From positions 8,831-72,830 of the forward strand of contig JAUMPM010000034.1 of assembly GCA_031294825.1 (NCBI GenBank): 64,000 nucleotides of DNA, in the 5' to 3' direction. The position numbers and the translations under genes are program-made. Shown in pieces: positions 34,006 through 42,921 of this stretch; the stretch's first letter is position 1, and each line of letters begins with the position of its first letter. The notes beneath the pieces are model-generated. The model was not told the DNA's origin, ran no database searches, and was given only the letters and a program-made list of their open reading frames with translations. This stretch comes from Collinsella sp. Its GTDB lineage: Bacteria > Actinomycetota > Coriobacteriia > Coriobacteriales > Coriobacteriaceae.

Positions 34006-35700
34006 ATGGCAACTGTTGCCGCACCTATCGATGCTACGTCGACTGCCGCTTGGAAGGCACTCGAGGCCCATCAGGAGAAGCTCGAGGCCGAGGGTATCGA
34101 CCTCAAGGCCTGGTTCGCCGCCGATGCCGAGCGCGTGAACAAGCTGAGCTTTGACGCCGGTGACCTGCACTTCGATCTGTCGAAGAACCTGGTGACCGAT
34201 GAGACCGTCAAGCTGCTGTGCGATCTTGCCCGCGAGGTGAAGCTCGAGGAGCGCCGCGACGCCATGTTCTCCGGCGAGCACATCAACACCACCGAGGACC
34301 GCGCCGTCCTGCACACCGCGCTGCGCCGCCCGGCAAGCGAGAAGGGCCAGCTCATCGTCGACGGCCAGGATGTCGTCGCCGACGTGCACGAGGTTCTCGA
34401 CCGCATGTATGCCTTCGCCGAGCGCGTGCGCTCTGGTGAGTGGAAGGGCGTAACCGGCAAAAAGATCGAGCACCTGGTGTCCATCGGCATCGGTGGCTCC
34501 GACCTGGGCCCGGTCATGGCTTACGAGGCTCTGCGTCCCTATGCCGACGCCGGTATCGACTGCCGCTATATCTCCAACATCGACCCCAACGACCAGGGCG
34601 AGAAGCTTAAGGGTCTGGATCCCGAGACCACGCTCGTGATCATCGTCTCCAAGACCTTCACCACGCTCGAGACCCTCACCAACGCCCGCGAGGTTAAGAC
34701 CTGGATGCTCGAGCAGCTCAAGGCCCAGGGCGCCATCGACGGTTCCGATGAGCAGAACGCCGAGGCCGTGGCCAAGCACTTCGTCGCCGTCTCCACCGCA
34801 CTCGAGAAGGTTGAGGCCTTCGGTATCGACCCCGCCAACGCCTTCGGCTTCTGGAACTGGGTCGGCGGCCGCTACTCCGTCGACTCCGCCGTGGGCCTGT
34901 CGCTGATCGTCGTGCTCGGCCCCGAGCGCTTCCAGCAGTTCCTCGAGGGTTTCCACGCTATCGACGAGTACTTCTGCAGCACGCCGCTCGAGAACAATGC
35001 CGTTGCGCTGATGGGCCTGCTCAATGTCTGGTACGTCAACTTCTTCGGTTCCAAGAGCCACGCCGTGCTGCCGTACTGCCAGTACCTGCATCGTTTCCCG
35101 GCCTACCTGCAGCAGCTCACCATGGAGTCCAACGGCAAGCATGTCCGCTGGGACGGCAGCGCCGTGACCTCCGACACCGGTGAGATCTTCTGGGGCGAGC
35201 CCGGTACCAACGGCCAGCATGCCTTCTACCAGCTGCTGCACCAGGGCACCGTGGTGGTTCCGGCCGATTTCATTGCCTTCGCCAATACTGCCAACCCTGC
35301 GACCGATAGCGGTCAGGACGTGCACGAGCTGTTCCTGGGCAACTTCCTGGCCCAGACCAAGGCGCTCGCCTTTGGTAAGACGGCCGACGAAGTTCGTGCC
35401 GAGGGCACGCCCGAGCAGATCGTCCCGGCCCGCTGCTTTGAGGGCAACCGCCCGACGACCTCGATCTTCGGCGACACGCTGACCCCGTTCGCACTCGGCG
35501 AGCTCATCGCCCTGTACGAGCACATCACGTTTGTCGAGGGCACGGTCTGGGGCATCGACTCTTACGACCAGTGGGGCGTTGAGCTGGGCAAGCAGCTTGC
35601 CAAGCAGATCACCCCGGCCTTCCACGACGATGCCGCCAAGGCCGAGCAGGACGCTTCGACCCAGGCGCTCATCGAGTTCTATCGCGCGCATCGCAAGTAG
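34006..35700 (+). CDS. pgi: Glucose-6-phosphate isomerase
   Basis: 564 residues of the long bacterial form. 'LVSIGIGGSDLGPVM', 'VIIVSKTFTTLETLTNA', 'MESNGKHV', 'GTNGQHAFYQLLHQG' (catalytic His) and 'QWGVELGKQLAKQI' (catalytic Lys) are all present. It interconverts glucose-6- and fructose-6-phosphate. GAGGAGG precedes ATG 34006. The last ten codons are repeated at 39175-39204, marking an insertion site behind the gene. Confidence 0.96.
   Translation: MATVAAPIDATSTAAWKALEAHQEKLEAEGIDLKAWFAADAERVNKLSFDAGDLHFDLSKNLVTDETVKLLCDLAREVKLEERRDAMFSGEHINTTEDRAVLHTALRRPASEKGQLIVDGQDVVADVHEVLDRMYAFAERVRSGEWKGVTGKKIEHLVSIGIGGSDLGPVMAYEALRPYADAGIDCRYISNIDPNDQGEKLKGLDPETTLVIIVSKTFTTLETLTNAREVKTWMLEQLKAQGAIDGSDEQNAEAVAKHFVAVSTALEKVEAFGIDPANAFGFWNWVGGRYSVDSAVGLSLIVVLGPERFQQFLEGFHAIDEYFCSTPLENNAVALMGLLNVWYVNFFGSKSHAVLPYCQYLHRFPAYLQQLTMESNGKHVRWDGSAVTSDTGEIFWGEPGTNGQHAFYQLLHQGTVVVPADFIAFANTANPATDSGQDVHELFLGNFLAQTKALAFGKTADEVRAEGTPEQIVPARCFEGNRPTTSIFGDTLTPFALGELIALYEHITFVEGTVWGIDSYDQWGVELGKQLAKQITPAFHDDAAKAEQDASTQALIEFYRAHRK
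35671..35700 (+). repeat. Left copy of pgi 3'-end direct repeat (att-like)
   Basis: These 30 bases encode IEFYRAHRK-stop. They match 39175-39204 at 27 of 30 positions; all three differences are silent third-codon changes. The two copies bracket a 3.5-kb block of conjugation-type genes. Confidence 0.7.
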
Positions 35701-35732
35701 TCGCTGCTGTTAACGCATCGCGCCTTATAGTC

Positions 35733-35769
35733 AGGGGCCCGTATCCTATCGGATGCGGGCCCCTTTGCT
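35733..35769 (+). terminator. pgi terminator
   Basis: AGGGGCCCGTATCC pairs with GGATGCGGGCCCCT and is followed by TTTGCTTT. A sister copy with the same outer stem lies at 39235. Confidence 0.88.
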
Positions 35770-35841
35770 TTGCCGTGGTCCCGGGGCGCACGGCCTTTGT
35801 GGAACATCGCCGGGGCACCGCGCGCTGCGAGAACCCTGCGC

Positions 35842-37146
35842 CTAGATCTCGGTCTCCGCATGGCCTCGCTGCGCCTCGGGCAGCTCCCCGTAGAGCGGAT
35901 GGTCTTCGAGCCTAAAGCGCTCGACCTGTTCGGGAGTGCGACCGCGTACAAAGAGCCACGAGCGATCGATCGGCGTCGCCATGAGCGTGCTGGGCAGTGC
36001 GTCGGCGCGGTCGGAAAACACCCGGGCGCTCTCGGGATCCTGGAACGCCAGCACCAGATGCGTGTCGCAGTTGCCCATGATGGAGCGTGCGCGTGCCTCG
36101 CCATAGAGCGCATCGAGCTGGTTGGTCGACTGCAGCAGCAGCGTTGCCCAGATGTTGCGGCTTCGGATAATCGAGAGCACGTTGTCGATCTGGGGGATCT
36201 GCAGATTTGCGAAGTCATCGAGCATAAAGCGCACGGGCACGGGCAGGCTGCCGTCGGGCTGCCTATCGGCCTCACGAATGAGGCCCATAAACGCCTGCGA
36301 AATAAAGAGGCCGGTCAGCGGATCGAGATTGCGGTCAATATCGCTCACGGTTACAAATAGGGCGCAGGGGGTGTGTCCCATGGAAGCGAAGTCCACCTGA
36401 TGGCACTCACGATAGAGCTGTGCCGCACCGTCGAATCCCAGACACATGACCTTTTCGGCAAGGATGCCGACGATGCTCGCGTGCATGCGCTCGGCATTTT
36501 GCGTAATGGCGTAGCGCCGCCATAGCGAGAGGGCATAGCTTTGGGGGTCGATCGTAATCAGGTCGTCAAACAATCGACCCGTGGCACCGTCCTGCAGGTG
36601 CTCGATCAGCTTGATGACCGAGCTGATCGTCTGCTCGTCGGCGGGTAGCTGTTCGGTGACGTAGGCGATAAGACACGACAGCAGGTTTGCCGCCGCATGA
36701 TCCCAAAAAGGCTGGTTGTTGTCCTCGATGGGGCAGATGGCCTTTGCCACCGAGAGGATGTCCTGCTGGTTGGGCCTGCCGTCCGCCTTGCGGCGAATGT
36801 GCCTCAGGGGGTTGTAGCCGCAGCGCTCGATGCCGGGCGCAAGGGCCGGGACGGTGTTGAGGTCGGCGAAGTTGAGACATTGCACGCGGTAACCGTGGGC
36901 TGCCAGCACGGGTCCCACTTCGCGACAGAGCGTGCCTTTGGTGTCGAGCACGATGTAGCTTGCGTTCATTTGCAGCAGGTTGGGCTTGAGGACGTTTCGG
37001 GTCTTGCCGGCTCCCGAGGGGCCGATCACAAGTGCGTTGTTGTTGAGTCCCGTTTGGCGGGTGTCGCAGGAAAGCGTTCGATCCTTGGCGAGGATGGTGG
37101 ACGATGCGGACTCAGATGCGGCGAGGCGGCTGGCGAGGTTAGACAT
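35842..37146 (-). CDS. TraG/VirD4-type coupling ATPase
   Basis: 434 residues. Walker A 'VIGPSGAGKTRNVLKPN', 'SYIVLDTKGTLCREVG' and Walker B 'RFMLDDFANLQIPQID', with 'ATLLLQSTNQLDALYG', match the type IV coupling proteins that pump DNA into a conjugation channel. The N-terminal membrane helices of full VirD4/TraG (about 600 residues) are missing, so it may be a soluble short form or a truncated gene. The start overlaps the ClpP-like gene by 8 bases. Confidence 0.85.
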   Translation of the reverse strand: MSNLASRLAASESASSTILAKDRTLSCDTRQTGLNNNALVIGPSGAGKTRNVLKPNLLQMNASYIVLDTKGTLCREVGPVLAAHGYRVQCLNFADLNTVPALAPGIERCGYNPLRHIRRKADGRPNQQDILSVAKAICPIEDNNQPFWDHAAANLLSCLIAYVTEQLPADEQTISSVIKLIEHLQDGATGRLFDDLITIDPQSYALSLWRRYAITQNAERMHASIVGILAEKVMCLGFDGAAQLYRECHQVDFASMGHTPCALFVTVSDIDRNLDPLTGLFISQAFMGLIREADRQPDGSLPVPVRFMLDDFANLQIPQIDNVLSIIRSRNIWATLLLQSTNQLDALYGEARARSIMGNCDTHLVLAFQDPESARVFSDRADALPSTLMATPIDRSWLFVRGRTPEQVERFRLEDHPLYGELPEAQRGHAETEI

Positions 37147-37756
37147 GGGCGATCTCCTTGGTGGTCGAGAGGATTTCGTGGGCAAAGCCGAGCTCGACGG
37201 CGCGCTCGGCCGAAAGGTAGGTGTCTTTTGCAGTGAGGGACTGGATGCGCTTGGGCGTGAGGCCGCTGCGGTCCGAGAGGATTTGCGTGAGGGTCTTGCG
37301 GGTCTGCATGAGACGCCGGCTGGTTTCCTGCAGCGCAAGTGCCGAGCCGCCTGCCCCCTGGGGGATCAGCGGGTCGTGAATCATGAGCTCTGCATGGGGC
37401 GCCATACGGCGATCGTCGCCGCCCATAAAGATCACGGCGCCCATGGACGCGGCGAATTCCAGGCAGACGGTGCGGATGGGGCACGATGCGAGGCGCATGG
37501 CGTCATAGATCGCAAGACCCGATCGCACGCTTCCGCCGGCGCTGGCGACAAATATGGTGATGGGGCGGCTGGGGTCGGTGGCATCGAGCAGACGGATCTG
37601 CTGGCATAGGTCGTGGGCCATCGGGGTTTCGATGTTTCCCATGACGGAGAGCTCGCGGCGGGCGAGCATCTCATCGTAAATGCTGGTGAGCGTGATACCT
37701 CGGGCGGATTCACGCATGGTGAGGGGGCTGATGATGGGGGAATGATTGGTGTCCAT
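37139..37756 (-). CDS. ClpP-like serine protease of the element
   Basis: 205 residues. 'FVASAGGSVRSGLAIYDAM' is the oxyanion region, Ser in 'EFAASMGAVIFMGG' the nucleophile, and His in 'AELMIHDPLIPQG' the general base. It resembles ClpP but is divergent, with an N-terminal extension, as in phage and element proteases. Linked tightly to the coupling ATPase, it may process a transfer protein. AAAGGAG precedes ATG 37756. Confidence 0.85.
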   Translation of the reverse strand: MDTNHSPIISPLTMRESARGITLTSIYDEMLARRELSVMGNIETPMAHDLCQQIRLLDATDPSRPITIFVASAGGSVRSGLAIYDAMRLASCPIRTVCLEFAASMGAVIFMGGDDRRMAPHAELMIHDPLIPQGAGGSALALQETSRRLMQTRKTLTQILSDRSGLTPKRIQSLTAKDTYLSAERAVELGFAHEILSTTKEIAHV

Positions 37757-37819
37757 GAGGACTCCTTTCTGTTGGTTGTGTTGTGGAATAGGATTGTTGC
37801 CCGCGGAGGGGCTGGCGGG

Positions 37820-38710
37820 CTACAGGGTTCGTCCGAGCCTGAGATCGAGCTCGGTTGTGGGGCAGGCTGCCCGTTCGTGCGGCTCGCAAGCGCCAAGGGC
37901 TCCAAAGCGATGGAGCGTTGCGACGGGCGTGGTGTAGGCGAGCCGCAGCTGATGCTCGACAGGGGCACATCCGTCATTTTTGTAATGAGCCGCGTAGTAC
38001 TGCGCGATGCTGGCGTTCATCTCGCTGCCATTGCGATGGCGCTCAAACTGGCGTCTGCAGGTCTCGATAATCTTTGCTACCGACTTGGGTGCCGTCGCGG
38101 GAACAAGGGCGAGATAGCCCTCAAATAGCTCGTTGATGCTCAGGAGGCACAGCAGGTCGATCAGCGTCCTTATGGCTGCTCCCTCGGCGGAAAAGTGCGC
38201 GGTCATGCGGTTATATCGGTCGCGGTCGACGATGGCCGCATGGGGTCTTGGAGTTTTCTGCCCCGTGGTCCCGGGCTTTTGCCGCGCCTGTGTATTGAGC
38301 TCGACGTTGCAGCGCTTGAGGCCGTCCAACGGAAGGAACAGTGCGGTGCGCAGGGTGTTCCGCTTGCTTTCGAGTTCATGACGCTCGTCGGGTTCCCATT
38401 CGAGCTTGAGTTTCGTGTCGAGCGCCGTAAGCATATGGGCTAGGCAGCCTACGGTAAGAACGTACGAATCGTTGTCGCGTTTTGGGGCATAGGGGTCTGT
38501 CAGCTTGCGAATGTCGGGGTCGCCCATGATCTTTGTGCAGCGCTTCAGCAGTTGAGGGTGGTCGGCCAAGATCGTCGCGAGCGGTAGCGACGCGTAGTTC
38601 TTGATGGTCGCGGCGGCAAAGGCGGCGTCATATTCGTTTGCATATGCTCGCTCAATGCGGGCATCCAGAATGCTTTTCTTATCGCCGTCTTCAGCGTGGT
38701 GGTTTGTCAT
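37820..38710 (-). CDS. Element-associated protein of unknown function
   Basis: 296 residues, mostly helical and charged, with no membrane segment or known motif. It starts at ATG 38710 behind GGAGAAG and lies upstream of the ClpP-like and TraG-like genes, probably as first gene of their operon. A role in replication or transfer of the element is a guess from context only. Confidence 0.65.
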   Translation of the reverse strand: MTNHHAEDGDKKSILDARIERAYANEYDAAFAAATIKNYASLPLATILADHPQLLKRCTKIMGDPDIRKLTDPYAPKRDNDSYVLTVGCLAHMLTALDTKLKLEWEPDERHELESKRNTLRTALFLPLDGLKRCNVELNTQARQKPGTTGQKTPRPHAAIVDRDRYNRMTAHFSAEGAAIRTLIDLLCLLSINELFEGYLALVPATAPKSVAKIIETCRRQFERHRNGSEMNASIAQYYAAHYKNDGCAPVEHQLRLAYTTPVATLHRFGALGACEPHERAACPTTELDLRLGRTL

Positions 38711-39028
38711 AGCTTCTCCAATCGGTTGATGTTCGTGCTGTTTGTTGATGTGTTGGTTGTCGTGAGTGATGTGCTTGCCGTGGGTGATGTGCTGACGTTG
38801 GGGTGCTATGCGGTTTTCAATGAGCCCGTGAGGCAGTTGCTGCAGGGGCGGGATGGAACGGCCCATGCAAGGCGGAAGGCATCGTGCTCAAAATCGAGAC
38901 AGCAATGCCTTGGGTGCCTCACATGTGGCAGTTACCTCATTAAGTTGTCATTGCGTTTGGGGCTGTACTTTGCCGATCTTCTTTCTCTTACACGCTGAAA
39001 ACTGAAACTGAATATGCTCGATCTACTT

Positions 39029-39050
39029 AAAACCGCAACGGCGGTTTTTT
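39029..39050 (+). terminator. Small terminator
   Basis: AAAACCGC-AACG-GCGGTTTTTT, a classical hairpin with T-run, within the gene-free right part of the element. Confidence 0.65.
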
Positions 39051-39174
39051 ATCAACTTACATGTCGGAACGTGTCTTTGCAAGTACTTTTTTGCGTTTGT
39101 TTCAAATGGGGTGGTTTTGCAACCGTCACGCGCCACGCTATGCGAACGCGCCCCGGCTCAGATAAGATGGTGCG

Positions 39175-39204
39175 ATCGAGTTCTACCGCGCTCACCGCAA
39201 GTAG
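39175..39204 (+). repeat. Right copy of pgi 3'-end direct repeat (displaced pgi tail)
   Basis: ATCGAGTTCTACCGCGCTCA... encodes the same nine residues and stop as the true pgi end but with TAC, GCT and CAC in place of TAT, GCG and CAT. No coding sequence precedes it in frame, so it is an orphan tail. Confidence 0.7.
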
Positions 39205-39234
39205 TCTTTGTTGCTGAGATAGGTCACGGCCGAA

Positions 39235-39266
39235 AGGGGCCCGTATCCCAACAGATACGGGCCCCT
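39235..39266 (+). terminator. Second copy of the pgi terminator
   Basis: AGGGGCCCGTATC/GATACGGGCCCCT, 13 bp, same outer stem as 35733-35769. It follows the orphan pgi tail at the same relative place. Confidence 0.85.
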
Positions 39267-39484
39267 TGCTATTTAAATGGGCATGAGGGTGTATTGAGGG
39301 GGGATGTCTTGCTGTCGGCATCCGCGTGCGGTGCCATTCGCTGTCCGTAAATTATACGTTTACGGCTAATTTCATACCACTTGTCGGAATGCGGACGCTG
39401 TCCTTGCATGCCGGGCGTACATTGAACGTGGTTTTTCGCGTGAAGCCACGAATCGGTTGCCAGCCCTGAACAAGGAGGCCCAGC

Positions 39485-40159
39485 ATGACGCTTGCCAAAC
39501 CCATCAATAAATACATCGACTATATCGATGCCCCCGAGGACACGTTTGAGCAGTATGTCGAGAAGGCGTTAAAGTACAACTTTCGCTGCGTATTTGCGAA
39601 CCTGCAGGAGTACGAGACGGGCCGCGCCATGCTCGAGGGCTCTGACATCATCCTTGCCGGCGCTATCGACTTTCCCCAGGGCACTATGACGCTTGAGGAG
39701 AAGCTTACGAGGTTTGAGGAATACGCTGCGTGTGGCTTTACCGAGATTGACTACGTTTTGAATCAGGGGTCGATCGAGAACCGCGATTTTGATGCCATCG
39801 AGCGCGAGATGACTACCATTGCTGATTTTTGTCGCGCGCATGGCATCACTGACAAGGTAATCGTCGAGATGTGCAAGCTGGACGGCGACGACGCCGCCAA
39901 GCGCCGTGTATGCGAGATCGCGCTGGAGGCCAAGCCGGGATTCCTTAAGACATCGACCGGTAGAAGCTTTGGCGGTGCTAAGCTCGAGGACGTGCGGCTG
40001 ATGCACGAGGTGCTCGGCGATGCCGTGGCAATCAAGGCGGCGGGCGGTATCCATAATTACGAAGAGGCTTGCGCATTCATCGAGGCCGGCGCCAGCGCGT
40101 TAGGTGCATCGGCGGGCATCGCGATCGTCGAGGGCGCACCGACGGATGAGCGTCGCTAG
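39485..40159 (+). CDS. deoC: Deoxyribose-phosphate aldolase
   Basis: 224 residues of the DeoC/FbaB aldolase barrel. 'KPGFLKTSTGRSFGGA' contains the Schiff-base lysine, 'EIDYVLNQGSIENRDFD' the conserved aspartate region, and 'VAIKAAGGIHNYEEAC' the second lysine. It splits deoxyribose-5-phosphate to acetaldehyde and glyceraldehyde-3-phosphate. CAAGGAGG precedes the ATG. Confidence 0.93.
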   Translation: MTLAKPINKYIDYIDAPEDTFEQYVEKALKYNFRCVFANLQEYETGRAMLEGSDIILAGAIDFPQGTMTLEEKLTRFEEYAACGFTEIDYVLNQGSIENRDFDAIEREMTTIADFCRAHGITDKVIVEMCKLDGDDAAKRRVCEIALEAKPGFLKTSTGRSFGGAKLEDVRLMHEVLGDAVAIKAAGGIHNYEEACAFIEAGASALGASAGIAIVEGAPTDERR

Positions 40160-40308
40160 CAGACGTATTTGACCTGAGCGATAAAGCTTCACGACCACAC
40201 GCCGTTCATGTTCGGGACAATATGACATTTTTCCCGTTGTAAACGGAGTCGCGATGGGTGTTCTGTATGATGGCTCAGACAAGGTTGTTCAATGACAGGG
40301 AGGCATAT

Positions 40309-41151
40309 ATGGCAATCAAAGCCATCGCGATGGATATCGACGGTACGCTCACCAACGATCAGAAAGTGATTAGCCCGCGTACGCGCGAGAAGCTGCTCGC
40401 GGCGCAGGAGTCGGGCATTAAGCTCATTTTGGCTTCGGGCCGTCCCGCATGGGGGCTGCACGCCTTGGCGCAAGAGCTCGACCTTCAAAACCATGACGGT
40501 CTGCTGGTGGCCTTTAACGGCGCACACGTCGTCGATGCCCAGACCGACGAGGTGCTGTTCGATCAGGCTATGCCTGCCGACGAATTGCATCGCCTGATTG
40601 ATCACCTGCGTAATTTTGACGTGATCCCTATGATTTCGCTCGGTCGTGATTTGCATGTCGAGGACTCGTACCATTGCATGATCACGCTGCCTGACGGCTC
40701 GCAGAAGAATATCGTCAAGTATGAGCGCGACGCGTGCGATCTTAAGATTCGCGAGGTGGAGAGCCTTCATGAGGTCGCTGATGCTTATCCCGTGGACAAG
40801 CTACTCACTGCGGGCGACCCGGCATACCTGCAGGCGCATTACGAGGAGATGTATGCGCCCTTTAAGCAGACGCTTTCGGGCATGTTTACGGCCGACTGGT
40901 ACTTTGAGTACACGGCGCCCGGTATCGATAAGGCCTGCGCGCTCGAGGGTGCCCTGCCCAAGCTCGGCATCGATGCCAGCGAGGTCGTATCGTTTGGCGA
41001 CGGCCAGAACGACAAGTCTATGATTGAGTGGGCCGGCACCGGTGTTGCCATGGGCAACGCCGTCGATGAGGTTAAGGCTGTAGCCCAGATGGTGACCGCC
41101 AATAACAACGAAGACGGTATTGCGGTGGCGCTGGATAAGCTGCTGGGTTAA
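40309..41151 (+). CDS. Cof-type HAD phosphatase
   Basis: 280 residues. 'IAMDIDGTLTNDQK' (motif I), 'LILASGRPAWGLH' (motif II) and 'VVSFGDGQNDKSMI' (motif IV) define the HAD-IIB group. The substrate is probably a sugar phosphate but is unknown. CAGGGAGG precedes ATG 40309. A hairpin terminator and a second HAD gene follow. Confidence 0.9.
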   Translation: MAIKAIAMDIDGTLTNDQKVISPRTREKLLAAQESGIKLILASGRPAWGLHALAQELDLQNHDGLLVAFNGAHVVDAQTDEVLFDQAMPADELHRLIDHLRNFDVIPMISLGRDLHVEDSYHCMITLPDGSQKNIVKYERDACDLKIREVESLHEVADAYPVDKLLTAGDPAYLQAHYEEMYAPFKQTLSGMFTADWYFEYTAPGIDKACALEGALPKLGIDASEVVSFGDGQNDKSMIEWAGTGVAMGNAVDEVKAVAQMVTANNNEDGIAVALDKLLG

Positions 41152-41173
41152 AATCGCCGATAGTGCATGGTTT

Positions 41174-41199
41174 GGGCGTCTGCTTGCGGGCGCCCTTTT
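41174..41199 (+). terminator. Terminator between two HAD genes
   Basis: GGGCGTC pairs with GGGCGCCC (one wobble) and is followed by TTTTG. Confidence 0.6.
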
Positions 41200-41214
41200 G
41201 TTAGGGAGGGTGCC

Positions 41215-41874
41215 GTGTCCGCATTTCCGTTCGACGCCGTTATCTTTGACATGGACGGCGTGATTGTCGATACCGAGTATTACTACCTGGGCGAGACTGC
41301 CGCGTTTGCCAAGGAGCTTGGGCTTAACCTGACTCAAGAGGAGTTGAACGGGCAGGTCGGTACCTCGCATCAGTTCTTCCTGCGTATGCTGGTCGATTGG
41401 TTTGAGCGCGCCGGTAAGGGGCATTTAACTGGCGAGGAAGCGTTGGCCCGTTGGGACGAGTGGGCGCATAAGCGTCCGCGCGACTATCAGGCTTTGATTA
41501 ACCCAGGCGCCGCGGAGACGATTCGAGAGCTGCCGCGCCGTGGCGTTCGCGTGGCGCTTGCCAGCTCGTCTCCCATGGATAGCATCGAGGAAGTGCTCAA
41601 CGCATGCGGGCTGTCGGATGCCTTTGAGCATGTGGTGAGTGGCGAGCAGTTTAAGGAGAGCAAGCCCGAGCCCGACATCTACCTGCATGCGCTGGACCTG
41701 CTGGGGCTGCCCGCGAATCGCTGCTGCTGCGTCGAGGATTCGGTGCCTGGCATCACTGCCGGCAAGCGAGCCGGCCTGACAGTCATTGCCAAGCGCGAGG
41801 AACGCTTTGGCTTTAGCCAGGATGCCGCGGACAAGATTATCGACCAGCTGCCGGAGCTGCTCACGCTTTCTTAG
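41215..41874 (+). CDS. HAD phosphatase, beta-phosphoglucomutase-like
   Basis: 219 residues. 'AVIFDMDGVIVDTEYYY' is motif I of the HAD-IA/beta-PGM subgroup, 'VALASSSPMDSIEE' motif II, and 'CVEDSVPGITAGKRAG' motif IV. It is a sugar-phosphate phosphatase or mutase. The start is GTG 41215 behind AGGGAGG. Confidence 0.9.
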   Translation: MSAFPFDAVIFDMDGVIVDTEYYYLGETAAFAKELGLNLTQEELNGQVGTSHQFFLRMLVDWFERAGKGHLTGEEALARWDEWAHKRPRDYQALINPGAAETIRELPRRGVRVALASSSPMDSIEEVLNACGLSDAFEHVVSGEQFKESKPEPDIYLHALDLLGLPANRCCCVEDSVPGITAGKRAGLTVIAKREERFGFSQDAADKIIDQLPELLTLS

Positions 41875-41957
41875 GAGTGCGGTAGTTGCGCGTTTTTCGG
41901 GTCTGATGAGTAAATACCCGACATTTTGGTGCGGCAGCAAGCATACTTTATGCTAAT

Positions 41958-41994
41958 GCGGGCTTAAGGGATTGTTGAATGCCCTTGAGCCCGC
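41958..41994. terminator. Hairpin before the GntR gene
   Basis: GCGGGCTTAAGGG pairs with CCCTTGAGCCCGC (one G-U) around an 11-base loop and is followed by TTTAGACTT. It closes the HAD operon and lies 31 bases before the regulator gene. Confidence 0.65.
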
Positions 41995-42024
41995 TTTAGA
42001 CTTAATTGTGCTGGGAGAGGGTAT

Positions 42025-42768
42025 ATGCCACCGACTGAAGGGCTAACTGACGGTAAAGCAGCGATACCGCTGTACCAACAGGTCATTGATATCATTAAAA
42101 ACGAAATCAACTCCGGTGCCTACAAGGCAGGGGCGCGGATACCCAACGAATTTGAATTGGCTGAGAGCTATAAAGTTGGCCGCGTTACCGTGCGACGCGC
42201 CATTGAGGAGCTCGTCCAGCAGGGCTATCTAACGAAGCGACAGGGGAAAGGCACGTTTGTCAATGCCCCCAAGCTCAAGCGCAAGATTCGCCAGAAGGAT
42301 GACGTCCAGAGTTTTTCGGACGCATGCCGCGTTAACGGAATGGAACCGGGGGCGTGTGTCATTTCGAGAAAGATACTGCCGGCGGATTCCACCGAAGCAC
42401 AGTTCTTTGGTGTTCCCGTTGGAACTGACTTGATTTGCGTTGAGCGCGTGCGCACTGCCGATGGCGTCCCTGTCATGCTCGAGAACAACATATATGTTTA
42501 CGAGGACAACGCCTATCTATCAACGGCACCTCTATCGAACCAATCCATTTTTGAGTTCGTGCGCAACCGGACGGGCCGCACGCCCGCGTTTACCGACCCG
42601 TGCACACTCGAGATCGCGTGCGCGTCGCCCGAGGTCGCTCGACTGTTGGCAGTTCCCGTTGGCGAACCCTTGTTTTATATGGAAGCCTTCTTTTTCGATG
42701 AGCAGCGGCGGCCGTTTATCATCGGTCGTCAGCGGATCGTTGGGTCTCGCTACGTTTTTGACATCTAG
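42025..42768 (+). CDS. GntR/UTRA-family regulator, FrlR-like
   Basis: 247 residues. The N-terminal winged helix ('GARIPNEFELAESYKVGRVT', 'KRQGKGTFVNAP') is followed by a UTRA ligand domain, as in FrlR, which senses a sugar phosphate in the fructoselysine system. It stands at the head of the frl-like operon with its own terminator, and a near-perfect palindrome lies at the promoter of the next gene, so it is the likely repressor. GAGAGGG precedes the ATG. Confidence 0.92.
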   Translation: MPPTEGLTDGKAAIPLYQQVIDIIKNEINSGAYKAGARIPNEFELAESYKVGRVTVRRAIEELVQQGYLTKRQGKGTFVNAPKLKRKIRQKDDVQSFSDACRVNGMEPGACVISRKILPADSTEAQFFGVPVGTDLICVERVRTADGVPVMLENNIYVYEDNAYLSTAPLSNQSIFEFVRNRTGRTPAFTDPCTLEIACASPEVARLLAVPVGEPLFYMEAFFFDEQRRPFIIGRQRIVGSRYVFDI

Positions 42769-42780
42769 GACATTGCGAAT

Positions 42781-42816
42781 GGAAGCGCCCGGTGGATTAT
42801 CTCACCGGGCGTTTCC
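42781..42816 (+). terminator. Terminator after the GntR gene
   Basis: GGAAGCGCCCGGTG and CACCGGGCGTTTCC form a 14-bp stem with one G-U. It separates the regulator transcript from the operon promoter. Confidence 0.7.
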
Positions 42817-42878
42817 ATACCGTTCACGGCGCAAACGCAACCGTTCAACCGCGTTGCGGCAATCAGTTTGAAATTATC

Positions 42879-42907
42879 TTGATGAAGGAAAAAGCTGCTG
42901 GTAATCT
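42879..42907 (+). promoter_or_regulatory. Probable promoter of the frl-like operon
   Basis: TTGATG (-35) and TAATCT (-10) are separated by 17 bases. Transcription would begin near 42914, just before the palindromic operator. Confidence 0.5.
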
Positions 42908-42921
42908 ATGGGACGTCATAG

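Larger units (their letters stand above)
35701..39204. mobile_element. Remnant of an integrated conjugative/mobilisable element behind pgi
   Basis: The segment between the two pgi 3'-end copies holds a TraG/VirD4-like gene, a ClpP-like gene and an unknown gene, all on the minus strand, unlike the housekeeping genes on each side. Both ends also carry near-identical terminators (35733-35769, 39235-39266). No integrase, relaxase or replication gene remains, so it is probably decayed. Integration into the 3' end of pgi, with restoration of the coding end, is inferred. Confidence 0.6.
38711..39484. other. Gene-free stretch with element end and displaced pgi tail
   Basis: 774 bases. Near 38762-38797 is a tandem of GTGAGTGATGTGCTTGCC-like units. 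A small terminator follows at 39029, then the displaced pgi 3' end at 39175 and its terminator at 39235, and finally the deoC leader with AAGGAGG. I see no intact gene. Confidence 0.6.
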
